From Zygnema cylindricum (Eukaryota; Streptophyta; Zygnematophyceae; Zygnematales; Zygnemataceae), in assembly GCA_037447655.1 (NCBI GenBank), contig JBBHKE010001935.1, forward strand, positions 154,086-218,085: 64,000 bases of DNA, read 5' to 3'. The translations under genes were made by a program, and so were the position numbers. A model generated the notes under the pieces. That model ran no database searches, was not told the DNA's origin, and was given only the letters and a program-made list of their open reading frames with translations. This document shows positions 10,301 to 20,732 of the stretch, in pieces. The first letter of the stretch is position 1. Each line of letters begins with the position of its first letter.

Positions 10301-10798
10301 CACCGCGAATCGTAATTAGAGTAAATTACTCTAATTCGGTCGCTCGAAATTTTCGACTCTATCACATCAAATAGAGTAAATGATTCTAATTTTTTCATAA
10401 TGCAATTTAAGGTAAGGTTTAATTAGCGCTTTTAATTCTAATATATATTCGTTTTAAATAGTGTGGAATACGGACGACGTCCGACCGTGCAAAATTGTAC
10501 TTTTATAAGTAAAAAAGTACAAATAATGATTTAATATAGGCCATTATCATGTAACTACGTTTTAACAAACCGCGTAGTGCAAATGTCATAGTGACGATAA
10601 ACTGTACGTTTTGTGAGATTCTGTACGAATACCTTATTTACAGTAGAAGATTTAGCTTGCCAAATTAGAGTACACCGCATAAATTAGAGTAAATTCCTTT
10701 TTGAAACAGTTCTATCACATAAATTAGAGTAAATTACTCTAATTATTATTTTTTCTTTTTTTACTCTTTTTTCATTACTCTAATTAAGATGCGCGGTG
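10301..10798. mobile_element. MITE, family A copy 2 (498 bp), TA-flanked
   Basis: Ends CACCGCGAATCGTAATTA and TAATTAAGATGCGCGGTG with TA both sides. The left half is the reverse complement of 1060-1293, and the right half matches 677-790 inverted. This is therefore the same family in the other orientation, with internal loss. Confidence 0.82.
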
Positions 10799-11451
10799 TA
10801 GCTAATCATTAGACGAAGTGACCGCTTGCTTCGACAACACATAATCGGACAGTCAACCTTGTCGCCCAAAAGTTTGGAGAATCTTGACGAATCTACAGTA
10901 ATCATGTTAAAAACACAAAAAAGTACGAACCTATACGGAAATGAGCTGGATCTGTACAGAAATGACTTTTTCCAATAATGAACCCACTTTTTCGCGTGAT
11001 GGAGGTACACCCTAATTTAAAAGCCAACACGTGCTCTCAAAGTGTCGCTCGCGTAAAGTCAGAAAGTGACTGTCTGCAACACTTTTATTATGTGGTTGCC
11101 ACAACTCTTTTATTTACATGGTTTGCAGCAGCTGTGTTACCTTAAACCTTCGACAGCCGTGTGAATTGTTGATTCAAGCGCGACAAAAGTTTAACCGGTT
11201 GTTACGACATTTTGAAAGTCCAAGCACTGGAATTGAGTGACCGTCAAATTTAAAGTCAGAGGTACTTAAATTGTACCAACGTGTGCTTAAAATGTACAAT
11301 CTTTGACAAAGTGAAGTAAGTGATTGTGCGCAACCAAAATACTACTGTACCTACAAATGCTATTGTACCTAGTATACATAATATTACGAGTTGGTACAAA
11401 TCACAAAACTAGCCTTGACGTCACCCTAATTTAATTCCCTAGTCAAATTTT
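10799..11451. repeat. Contains a fragment of the Mutator-like element interior (11041-11340)
   Basis: 11041-11340 aligns with 50690-50980 inside the element at 49954-51575. Both contain GTGTGAATTGTT, a GCGCGACA block, AAAGTC, GTGACCGTCAAATTTAAA-like and GTGCGCAACCAAAAT/GCGCGCAGCAAAAAT segments in the same order. Identity looks moderate, so this is an old relic. The rest (10799-11040, 11341-11451) is unassigned. Confidence 0.6.
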
Positions 11452-12998
11452 TAGTGTTGAGTATCGGTAAAAAAATTTGTAGCAATAACACTGATACCGA
11501 TAGTTATCGGTTATCGAACGGTCAAAGGTCCCGATATATTGGTGGGGTCATAACGGTCAACCGAAGCCGTGACCGACCGTTAACTCGACCGCCGCGCACC
11601 GGATCGGAACGGATTCGGTTTAATTTTAAGGGGTCGGGCGGTTACGGTCGGTTGACTCACCAAGAAAAAAAATCGGTCAGTTACGGTCGGTCAAACAAAA
11701 AACCAAAAAAAAAGAAAAATTTGTACTTTTTTTTTCCAACATTATTGTTCTTTGTACTTTTGGTATCGTGGAAGTACGTGACATCATTATTAGCGTCGCA
11801 AATCTGACACGGTACTCTAGGAAGCTATTTATTTCACAACTTTTCACAAGTCAAAGGAAACGCGACAAAGCGTCGCAAATCTGACACGGTACTGTAGTAA
11901 TTCATTTCTAAAATCTTAGGGAACGCGACAAAGCGTCTCAAATCTGACACGGTAGTACAGTATTCATTTCGCAAATCTTAGGGAATGCGACAAATTGTAA
12001 TTATTGGCTTATTCAACCGTACATTGATTAATTTTGTACTTTTTCGGTTACGGGCGGGCACGGTTAGTCGCGAAAAATCAAGATTCGGTTAATTTTTTTT
12101 TTCTTAAACGACGGTCGGTTCACGGTTAACAATTTTGGAGCGTGACAAAACTCGGTCGGGCGTCGGTTACTCAGATTTTGAAAAAAAAAAACGGTTCGCG
12201 ATAACACCGATACCGATAGTTATCGGTTATCGAACGGTCAGAGATCCCGATATATCGTTCCGAGACCAACAAATTCTATATCGGCGATATCTTTAAGAAA
12301 ATACAGTATGCATACAATAGTACTTTATAACATACTGTATTATATTATTGACTTTATATAGCGTGGCATGCCAGGAATAAGAATCTGTTCCGTATCTGTT
12401 TAACTGAAATTTATTACGGACAGCGCAGCACATAAACGTTGACAAATTTAAAACAATACTTTATAGTTCTAAAACTATATTACCGAAGCGAAAATATTAA
12501 ATTACGTTGTAAATTTGTAAATCAAACTTTTTCGAAAAAGAGACGAACAGACGAACAGAGCAGACGAACACATCTGTCAGACTGCCGCCATTTACTGCCA
12601 CCATGGAAGTGATATGAGGGCGTAACTAACCTTGCAAAAAAAAAATAACAGTCAAAAGGACATTCTGGACAGGTATGGGAGCGTGGAACCCAAGTAAAAC
12701 CCCCTTAAATTATAAATAATCAAGGAAATATCGCGATTTTTTACCGAAATCGGGGGGATGGGGGTCCGCGAAGCGTCCGGGGAATAACACGTACAGTTGA
12801 GTGTACTGGCCGTACATTTATCTGTACGGTCCGTACAGTTATCGGCATCGGTGTTATCTCCGATAAACAACCGATATTATCGGTTAATTATCAGCGATAA
12901 CACCAATAGCGATATATCGTACCAATACATCGATTATCGGCAACCCGAAAAATGGCCCATATCGGTTATCGGCAAATCCTTACCGATACACAACACTA
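11452..12998. mobile_element. hAT-like element with CCGATA/TATCGG-rich ends, interrupted
   Basis: The left end TAGTGTTGAGTATCGGTAA pairs with the right end TTACCGATACACAACACTA. TAGTGTTG-type termini resemble hAT ends. Subterminal GATAACC/GGTTATC words are dense. I saw no clear 8-bp target duplication. A ~60-base subterminal segment (around 11485-11540) appears again at 12198-12255, bracketing the embedded hAT relative. No transposase. Confidence 0.55.
11547..12193. mobile_element. Truncated relative of the 8104 hAT, nested
   Basis: This segment follows the 8104-8907 element from its GGTCAACCGAAnCCGTGACC block through the tandem GCGACAAAGCGTCGC units to the ACTCAGATTTTGAAA block. It lacks both CAGAGGTCGCAAA termini. 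It sits between two copies of a host-element segment. Confidence 0.65.
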
Positions 12999-14220
12999 CT
13001 AAAAACACCTAAACCCTCAAATCATCAAAACAAAAGAAACCTAAAAAATCCTTAAGATAATAAAAAACAATAAATAAATTAAAAGTCATAAAAACCATAA
13101 AATCCTAATAGCCTTAAAAAACCTAAAATCGTAAAAATGTTGAAAACTCTAAAAAAATTGAAAACGATAAAAGCCTTTGAAACTCATAAAACCAACAAAC
13201 CAAAAATCGTCAAAACATTGAAAACATTAACAACCCTTTAAACCCTACAAACCTTTCATTCCCTTCAAACCATTCAAACCCAAAGGCACTTAAGACCACT
13301 GAGAATTTAGATACATGAGAAGACCTACCAAATCTAAAACCCTAAGACCCTAAAACCCCAAATCCCAAGAATCAAAAGACACTTAAAATGTTAAAACTCT
13401 AAAAACCTTAAAGAAAACTGAAAACATTAAAGCCCGAAAACCTTTAAAACCATAAAAACTCTAACAAATCGGGTTAGTTCGTATTATAGGTAAGGTATAA
13501 ACTATGGGTCTATGAGCTTGCCAACTTGTTCGCATATGGCAAAAGCAATGCAGGATTTTCTAGACTCTAAGAGCCTAACATGTTTTGTACTTATTTTTGG
13601 GAAAATAGTGGGATATGATTGAACACTGAAGTTCGGTAACAACGCCACAGAAAAAACATGTCGAATGAGACTCTCTAATTTAAGGTACCAGGCTTCGTGT
13701 AATGTTATTGTCTTGGCGAATGATGTAAAATATGACGCATTCATCAATTTGTTATCTTTACAGTATTTATTTCTTTAAATCTGTCAGATTGGGATCTTCT
13801 CCATGATCATTGAGTTTAGAATACTTGGAAGAAAAACCCTAAAAATTCTAGAAACCCGAAAACCTTCTAACCATAAAAATATCAAAAACCCTAAAATCTA
13901 TAGTTGAAAAATCCTAAAATCTTAAAGCCTACCCTCGAACCCTTAAATCACTAAAAAACCTAAAAATTGGAAATGTCTTTTAAACCTAAAATCAATAAAA
14001 TCAATAAAATCCTCAAAATACCAATACCCCTAAGAACCTGATGAACCCTAAAACCCCTTCAAAAACTGGGAGCCCCTAAATGCTTTAAATACGTTAAAAC
14101 ATTAAAAACAATAGAACCCTAAAACACCTGTAATCCTAAACTCTAAAAAAACTACAAACAATTAAACCCTATAAATTCTAAAACCATCCAAAGTCTAAGA
14201 ACAATAGGAATCCCAAAGTT
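12999..14220. repeat. Degenerate telomere-like A-rich tract (AAACCCTAAAA words)
   Basis: CCCTAAA, ACCCTAAAA and CCTAAAAT words recur throughout in one orientation, without the strict 7-base period of a telomere. About 13485-13800 is a non-repetitive island with an unassigned minus-strand open frame (13502-13747). Likely an old interstitial telomere-type or A-rich satellite tract. Confidence 0.55.
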
Positions 14221-14364
14221 ATCTTTGAGAGTTTGCAAGTTTCCGCTTGTGTATTTATGTGAGTGTAATGTGCACTCCGGTTTGCGTGAGATCGATCCTA
14301 TCAGTCTCACTAACACCCAAGCGTAAGGGCATTAAAGCAGAAATTGCATAGATTTTATGAATCA

Positions 14365-14583
14365 AAAAATAATGTGCAAATAAAGTATGCAATTCAGAAT
14401 TTAGTGTGCATAATAAATTATACAATTCAGAATTTAGTGTGCAGAATAAAGTATGCAACTCAGAATTTAGTGTGCAGAATAATGCAATTCAGAATATAAT
14501 GTGCAAATAAAGTATGCAATTCAGAAAATAGTGTGCACAATGAAGTATGCAATTCATAATTTAGTGTGCACAATAATTCAATG
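14365..14583. repeat. Tandem repeat, ~33-base unit
   Basis: Six to seven copies of a unit reading AGTATGCAATTCAGAATTTA followed by GTGTGCAnAATAA. Conservation is higher than in the other minisatellites, and copies differ mainly by single bases and one short deletion. It lies just 3' of the minus-strand gene candidate ending at 14623. Confidence 0.85.
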
Positions 14584-14622
14584 TGGACCATCAGAGCAGA
14601 GGTTTCACTCATTGCCATTTAC

Positions 14623-14948
14623 TCACACTTTATACACGCGACCGGAATCATCGCAGACGAAATATCCTCCATCGCATTTGATCTCCGGAAAGTTCTCCTT
14701 AGGTGCGACGGCCGCCTTCACCGCCTCCAGAGCCGACTCTGTAACAGCAATGATCGAAAGAGAGGCGTCAGACGAGCGAATTAGAGATACGTTTCGCACG
14801 TGCGACTGCAAAAATGAAGGGAAAAGGAAGGTCAGAGGAGGTAAAACGTACTGTCTGGCTCCGGCATGTCTCCGATGTAATCTCCCATTACGAGTGTCAC
14901 GTGACACGCTATCATTAGAACTGTCGCTATGACAATGGTGACCGCCAT
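14623..14948 (-). CDS. Candidate small secreted protein gene, two exons
   Basis: Exon 1 (14948-14852) starts at ATG in a good context and encodes 32 residues: a hydrophobic run of Ala, Val, Ile and Leu ending LVMG, i.e. a signal peptide, then an acidic DYIGDMPEPD segment. It stops at donor GTACGT. Joining to the acceptor GTTACAG at 14739 keeps the frame and gives 70 residues ending at TGA (14623), with an alanine-rich helix-like part and two cysteines (54, 61) in KCDGGYFVCDD. A stronger-looking acceptor (TTTTTGCAG near 14807) would bring an early stop. A donor (GTGAGT) overlapping the stop leaves open a longer gene. GC content is higher than its surroundings, which supports coding origin. The family is not recognised. 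Confidence 0.38.
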
Positions 14949-15087
14949 GGCCACGAACTAGCCACGTCACACTAACAGGGTTTTTTTAAACCACAAGCCA
15001 GAAAAATCCAGCACTGAAACACTTCTGTAAGGCAGTTGTATTAAAATATACGCGAATGTACAAGATAATCCCTAGCAATCCCCCTAA

Positions 15088-15770
15088 AATAACCGAAAAA
15101 GTAAGTAAACATACGGACACTGTACGTCGTAAATGTACGAAATATGTACGGGTACAAATCTGGTACGATTTTTATTAGCAATTCATTATTGTTACATGCG
15201 CCTTGTACGTCGTATTCGTGAGTTTGATGCGTGAGTAATATGCGGATTGAACACCTATGGTCCTTCTATGGTCCAACGTGGTTCTTCACCGTTGATGTCC
15301 AATTCGTACGGATTTCAACTTTTTTACGAAAACTACGTAATATTCGTCTTTTTCATACTTTTCGTAAAATTCGTGTAAATTTCGCTGTACGGCCATGTAC
15401 AAAAACGTACGGAAAGCGTAATCTTAGAAAATCCTTAAAAATCTTAAAAAGTACGGAAATCTAACAGAAATGTCCGAAATTGTATGAAAATGTGCCCTAA
15501 CAAACCTAACAGTACGGAATATCTACGCAAGCCGTACTGAAATGAAAAGGAGCGTACGGCAATGTACCTTGGAAACCCTAAAAATCCCCTAAATTACCCT
15601 AAAATGTACGAACATAGACAAACACTGTACGTCTGTGTAAAATTAATGTACGGGTACAAAGCAGGGTACGCATTTTATTAACTTTTCAAAAGCGTTTGAT
15701 GCGTACCTTACGTAGTATTCGTTAGTTTATACCGTGCGTAATATGCGCACGGGACATCTATGTTCTTCAC
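15088..15770. repeat. Pair of GTACG-rich direct repeats
   Basis: 15110-15260 and 15620-15770 share order and wording: CACTGTACGTC, TGTACGGGTACAAA, TTTGATGCGT and GTAATATGCG, then an ATCTATG/ACCTATGGTCC block. A further match to the second part lies near 18510-18560. Boundaries are soft and class is unknown. Confidence 0.5.
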
Positions 15771-15937
15771 TTCAACACATGGGCACGCACCATTTCCAAG
15801 ATGACGCAAAATGTACTTTGGTTCTTGCCCATTTTTCGTACGGCGTAAGATTTTCTCGTGCCCATTTTCTGTGAAAACGACGGAAAAAAACCCTTACATG
15901 AACACATGGGCACGCACCCTTATTCGGAAAAAAACCC

Positions 15938-17790
15938 TTAGGGCGTGTGTCCATGTAACCGAAATTTTGAAACGTTACTTCGGAAAAAAACCCTTAGGGC
16001 GTGTGTTCATGTAACCGAAATTTTGAAACGTTACTTTGGAATTTAGCGCAGATTTTACGGTGTACTTTTCAAACTGTTCCTATGTCATTCATTACTTGCG
16101 CTTTCATTACTTCAAATTTGTGACAGTCGTAGACGTCTACAAAATGTGCGACAGACTACGAAACGAAATGTAGATTACTGCGAAACTTCCTAAAATAAGT
16201 GACGTCTACAAAAACGGCGACGGTTGTAGACGTCGAGGTTTTTGTGACATCGTAGATATTTAGGGTTTTGACATTGCGAAGTCACGCCACGCTATGACGT
16301 CATTAGTACGTAAACATTCCGCCATGGCTTCCGATTTCTTTTATTTATCTTTTATCATTCGATATGCCGTCAAACTACGACCAAAGATATTCCAAAAAAA
16401 GATAAAAAAAATATCTTTCAATTGAAACCACCATTGCCGCATTTCATTTAGGGGAGAGAGAAATAATAGCGATCGAGTGAGAAAGAGGAAAAAAGAAAGA
16501 GGACAACATAAACTTTTGCAAAGGACCCATGAAAGAAAGTAGAGGTCCGAGACACCTGCAAGTTTTTTTCCGTACATGTTTGTCATTTTCTTATGTGCAT
16601 GCTCGTGACGAGCAGTGAAAAAAATAGCGTGTACTTTCCTTCGTGCAAAAAATTTTGAAAACGTTTGACGCGTGCAATCCAGGTTACCTATTCGTTAATA
16701 GGGTGTTATTTTGATTAAAATCAGATCGCGATTTGATTCCAGTGCAAGTGTGAAGATGAGCTGGAAGTGGGTCGCGATGATAATAACGCCAAACGCACCC
16801 TTAAAAATAAGGGTGCGTGCCCATGTGTTCTAGTAAGGGTTTTTTTCCGTCGTTTTCACAGAAAAAGGGACTTGCAAGGAGAAAATCTTACGCCATACGA
16901 AAAATGTGCAAGAACCAAAGTACATTTTGCATCATATTGGGACTTGGACAGTACGTCAATTTGGCGTTATTATCATCGCGACCCACTTCCACATCACGCC
17001 AGCTATCTTCACACTTGTAATGGTATCAAATCGCGACCTAATTTTAACCAAAAATACACCCTATCGACGAATAGAAAGCCGATACTACAAGTGTGAAATG
17101 TCTTCGAAAACTTCTGAACGAGGGAGAGTACGTGCTATTTTTTTCTGTGCTTGACACGCGCATGTACGTACAAAAATGACAAGCATGTACGGAAAAAAAT
17201 TTGTTGGGGTCTCGGACCTCCACTTTCATTCATGGGTCCTTTGCACAAGTTTACGACGTCCTCGTCTCTCCTCATATTTCTCATTCGACCGTTCCACTTT
17301 CTCTCATCTCTAAATGAAATGCAGCAATAATAGTATAAAATGAAAAAAAAAAAATCTTTTTTTCTGAATATTTTTGGTCTCAGTTTGATGTCATATCGAA
17401 TGTTAAAAGGTAAGAAAAAGAAATACGGAAGCCATGGCGGAAAGTTTACGTGTTAATGACGTCACAAGGTAGCATGACTTCGCGATGTCACAAAACCCTA
17501 AACATCTAGAATGTCACAAAAAACTCGACGTCTAACACCGTCGCCATTTTTGTCGACGTCACTAATTTTAGGAAGTTTTGTAGAAGTCTACATTTTGTTT
17601 CGTACTATCGTAGGCTGTCGCACATTTTCTAGACGTCTACAATTGTCACATATTTGAAAAAATGAAGCGCAAATAATGATTGACATAGGAACACTTTGAA
17701 AAGTACACTGTAAAATCTGCGTTAAAATCCAAAGTAACATTTCAAAGTTTCGGTTACATGGGCACACATCATAAAGGTGCGTCTCAATGA
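15938..17790. mobile_element. Large fold-back element (arms ~0.8 kb each)
   Basis: The left arm (about 15938-16791) is the reverse complement of the right arm (about 16962-17775) at roughly 80-90 % by eye. Both carry ATGTAACCGAAA / TTTCGGTTACAT outer ends, a TAGACGTCTAC block and the ATGACGTCATTA block. The ~170-base centre contains an inverted copy of an outer motif (GGGTGCGTGCCCATGTG) found also at 15780-15920. The left outer end is tandemly duplicated (~64 bases). No open frame encodes a transposase. It resembles fold-back or long-TIR Mutator-like elements. Confidence 0.65.
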
Positions 17791-17825
17791 ACTTCAAACT
17801 TGAAGAATTTACTTATTATTTTAGC

Positions 17826-17981
17826 GCAGATCCGACGGACGCGTATTTCGGGTGTCCCTATGTGTACCAAACAAAGTTGTCACTTAAAGGCATGACGATT
17901 GTATACGTCGACAATGCCCGTGACGGGTGTCGACAGTGTACAATCTGTGATGATGCACCAAATTGTAAAAAAATGCTTTGA
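17826..17981 (+). CDS. Candidate cysteine-rich terminal exon
   Basis: A good 3' splice site (TTTACTTATTATTTTAG) ends at 17825. Following it, one frame is open for 51 codons to TGA at 17981 and carries five cysteines, four of them clustered as CRQCTICDDAPNC. The frame also opens from an ATG at 17787, but the residues before the splice site do not look like a signal peptide. The fold-back element ends just upstream, so a first exon could have been separated from it. No partner exon was found, so this may be a gene relic. Confidence 0.28.
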   Translation, partial: ADPTDAYFGCPYVYQTKLSLKGMTIVYVDNARDGCRQCTICDDAPNCKKML

Positions 17982-18601
17982 ACGTCGCATAACTTTACGT
18001 GACATTTGTAGACGTTTAGCCTTCTAACACTGCCGGATTTCTCTTGATTTCGTCAAATGGCATAGTACTTTTCAGACCCTTGGAAAGGAAAAATACGTAC
18101 TGAGCAAAACACGACAAAACAGAACAAATTGTGTACTTTGATGGACGCAAACGGACAAAACATAACGAATAGTGTACCTTTCGCCCTCGCTTGAATTCGT
18201 CTGATATTTTTGTAAAAAAACTTAAACGTGCGAACAAGTGTTCCTATTTGTTTTTCGAAAATACTCTATTTTAAAACACATCGGCCTCGTGTTTTAAAGA
18301 AAAGTTTGAAAATGACATTTTTTGGCGTGGCCGTGGGTCGAAGAACACAAAACGACAACATGTAGTACATCTTAAATGCGATGATGACAAAAATGTACTT
18401 CTCCATTTTTCTATTTTTTTGTACGGTTGATACTTACGGTACAACTCTAAGTTTTACATGAAAACGACAGAAAAAAACCCTAACTTTGGTACATAGAGAT
18501 GCACCCTAAAATGCGAAATGAACAACTATGGTCCTTAATGGTCCAACATGGTCATCAACTTAGGCCGTACTTTAAAAATCTATTTTGGTAAATGTACGGA
18601 T
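17982..18601. other. Unassigned DNA with relics of the fold-back family
   Basis: 18455-18515 repeats, inverted, the AAAACGACnGAAAAAAACCCT and GTGCRTC words of the 15780-15920 region. No gene is supported. Confidence 0.4.
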
Positions 18602-19401
18602 TGTTGTCTTTTTTAAAAGCTTTCATTCTCAGAGCAGCCCAGCTGCTATACAGACAGAGCAAGGCTCGTGCTATACACACAGAGCGACCTAGCTGCTATA
18701 AATCAGTGCAGTGCAGTAGCACAGCAGCAGAGCACACAGAGCAGCGCACCTGCTATACAGCAGAGCACCACAGCAACGCAGCAGCAGAGCAGCGCAGCAT
18801 CAAAGCAGCGTAGCAGCAGAGTAGCGCAGCAGCGAAGCAACAACACAGACAGGACAACGCAACCACGATTATATTTGATATTGTCTGTACGGACAACGGA
18901 GCGTCTGATACTCTTTATATGATTCTACACTGGATAGAGCAACTACGATAGATACGATTCTAGTTAACTTAGTGGGTAACTGAGTGGTAGCTTAGTGATA
19001 GCCCAGTGGTAGCTTGACACATTAGTGGTAGCTTGGTGGTTTGATGTACCTCTCAAGTACAGTGGTGTTGCCAATTCAACACAAGTATAAGACTTAGGAC
19101 TCAAAACATATTATGAATCCAAACTTCTAAGTAGTAAAATAACACACAGTTTTTGGGAAACTTTAGAGTATTATATCTTGAGTGTTATCTGGTCAATTGT
19201 GCTGAAACTTTGGTAGTTATCATTGTTTATGCTACTCTATATTCTAATAGAGTTTTTTGAGGTTTTGATGCTTTTATAAGAATTGGTGAGCACTTACGAG
19301 CAGCTGTTTGGTAGGATTCTTGATAGCCTCTGAGACTGTATCATGTCTTATTATCCTACTACTGCTGCTACTCCACCTACACCAGTGGTTGTAGAACAAC
19401 A
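18602..19401 (+). repeat. 5' LTR of copia-1
   Basis: 800 bp, TGTTG...CAACA ends. 18630-18860 holds imperfect CAGAGCAGCGCAGCTGCTATA repeats. An in-frame gag ATG lies at 19343, inside the LTR. Confidence 0.9.
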
Positions 19402-20230
19402 AGTTATGGGCTTGTCATCAAGAATTCCTATCTTTTCCGGGGATAAGTATGTTTACTGGGCTGATATGGTGGAGACACATTTTGAGAATGTCAATCTTTT
19501 AGATATCTTGGATGGTTCGCTGGATGAATCTGATGCGTCATGGTCTAAGAAAAATACGCAAGCTCGTTCTATTTTGAAATTTTGTATATCTGAGGAGTTA
19601 GCTATGTCTAGGATAAAAATGAAAAAAGCATTTGATTTCTGGAAATCCCTTAAAAGTGATTATGAAAAGGCCTATGTTAGGAAGAGCTTCTATTGGCTAG
19701 AAAAATTTGGGACTATAAGTACACTGGCGGTACAATGGCTGAATATTCTAACAAATTTCGTATCCTTGTAGATGCACATGCTTATGCAGGTGGGGTGTTT
19801 CCTCCTTTTCAAGAGGCAACATTGCTCATGAGGGGTCTCCCTCGTAGTATGAAAGGAGCATCTGACATGCTCAAACTAAAAGATAAAGCTAGCTGGACTT
19901 TACAGTTAGCCATCAATATTTTACTAGAAGAGGAAGCTACATCTAATATTCTCAATGTTGAGCAAGTAGAGCTTTTAATTCATACTTTGAGAGAAAATGC
20001 CAATTTAATCAGCAAAAGAATCAGTTTAAACAGTTCAGACAGTTTAATCAAGGTGGAAATAGACAATCAAACAATGTATGCTTTTATTGTAGTGAGAGAG
20101 GTCATGGATACAAATTTTGTCCTAAGCTTAAAAAAGCTAACGATACAGGTTTATACAGGACGGGATGGCAACAAAGCCCGTTTTAAAAAGGCTTCACGCG
20201 GCCTACACCTCGTGGAAATGCACTATTTTT
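19343..20230 (+). pseudogene. copia-1 gag (nucleocapsid precursor), frameshifted
   Basis: Gag packages the element RNA. The frame starts in the LTR, runs across the primer site (VMGL) and through the UBN2-like capsid region (IPIFSGDKYVYW, then LEKFG.../WDYKYTGGTMAEYSNKF). A frameshift falls near 19700-19740. A CCHC zinc knuckle, C-x2-C-x4-H-x4-C (CFYCSERGHGYKFC), is read at about 20079-20120 in another frame. At least two frame changes separate it from the start, so no intact Gag can be read. Confidence 0.85.
19402..19416 (+). promoter_or_regulatory. Primer-binding site of copia-1 (iMet anticodon-arm type, diverged)
   Basis: AGTTATGGGCTTGTC directly follows the LTR. Its GTTATGGGC core matches the primer sites of the other copia elements here (GGTTATGGGCCCACC), which complement the anticodon arm of plant initiator tRNA-Met. 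Confidence 0.6.
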
Positions 20231-20732
20231 GGCTTCTTTGTCTCTCAAAGACGAGACTTTGACGGTTTCTACGGAGGATGATACGGATCTTTTCGCTACG
20301 GTGGCTGCGATGGAGGGTGCGAAGGACCTTGGATGGATATTGGATACAGGAGCGTCAGCCCAAATGTGCTGGAACAAGGCCATCTTCAAAAATCTGAAAA
20401 CAACGCCGGAGAAAAATATTTATTATGCTTGTGGAATGAGTGTCCAAACTCGTGCTGTGGGTGATGTGTCCTTATTAGTTGATGTAGAAGGAAAAGCAAT
20501 TGAAAGGACTCTTCACAATGTCTTATTTATGCTTGACTTTAAGAAAAATCTGTTTTCTACGTCGTTGGTAGAGAGTAAAGGCTTTGAGGTTATTTTGAAA
20601 AATGGTCGGCACGTTGTTAGCAAAAATGGCAAGGTTGCGGTTACAGGTACTAGAGATAGTAGCAAGATGTATTACATGGATATGGCTACTACTAAGGAGA
20701 TTGATGTACTCCGGTGTTTTGCACTTAGATGA
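20229..20732 (+). pseudogene. copia-1 aspartic protease region
   Basis: WILDTGASAQMC around 20330-20370 holds the retropepsin D-T-G triad that would cleave the polyprotein; downstream strands (VLFMLDFKKNLFSTS) are those of copia proteases. This 167-residue block is open, but the frames before and after it are shifted. Confidence 0.85.

Noticed and set aside
14365-14583. CRISPR-like regularly repeated units
   Set aside because: Units are contiguous without unique spacers, the DNA is plant nuclear, and no cas gene is present.
14501-14932. 143-codon plus-strand frame
   Set aside because: Starts inside a tandem repeat and overlaps the better-supported spliced candidate on the other strand; no family features.
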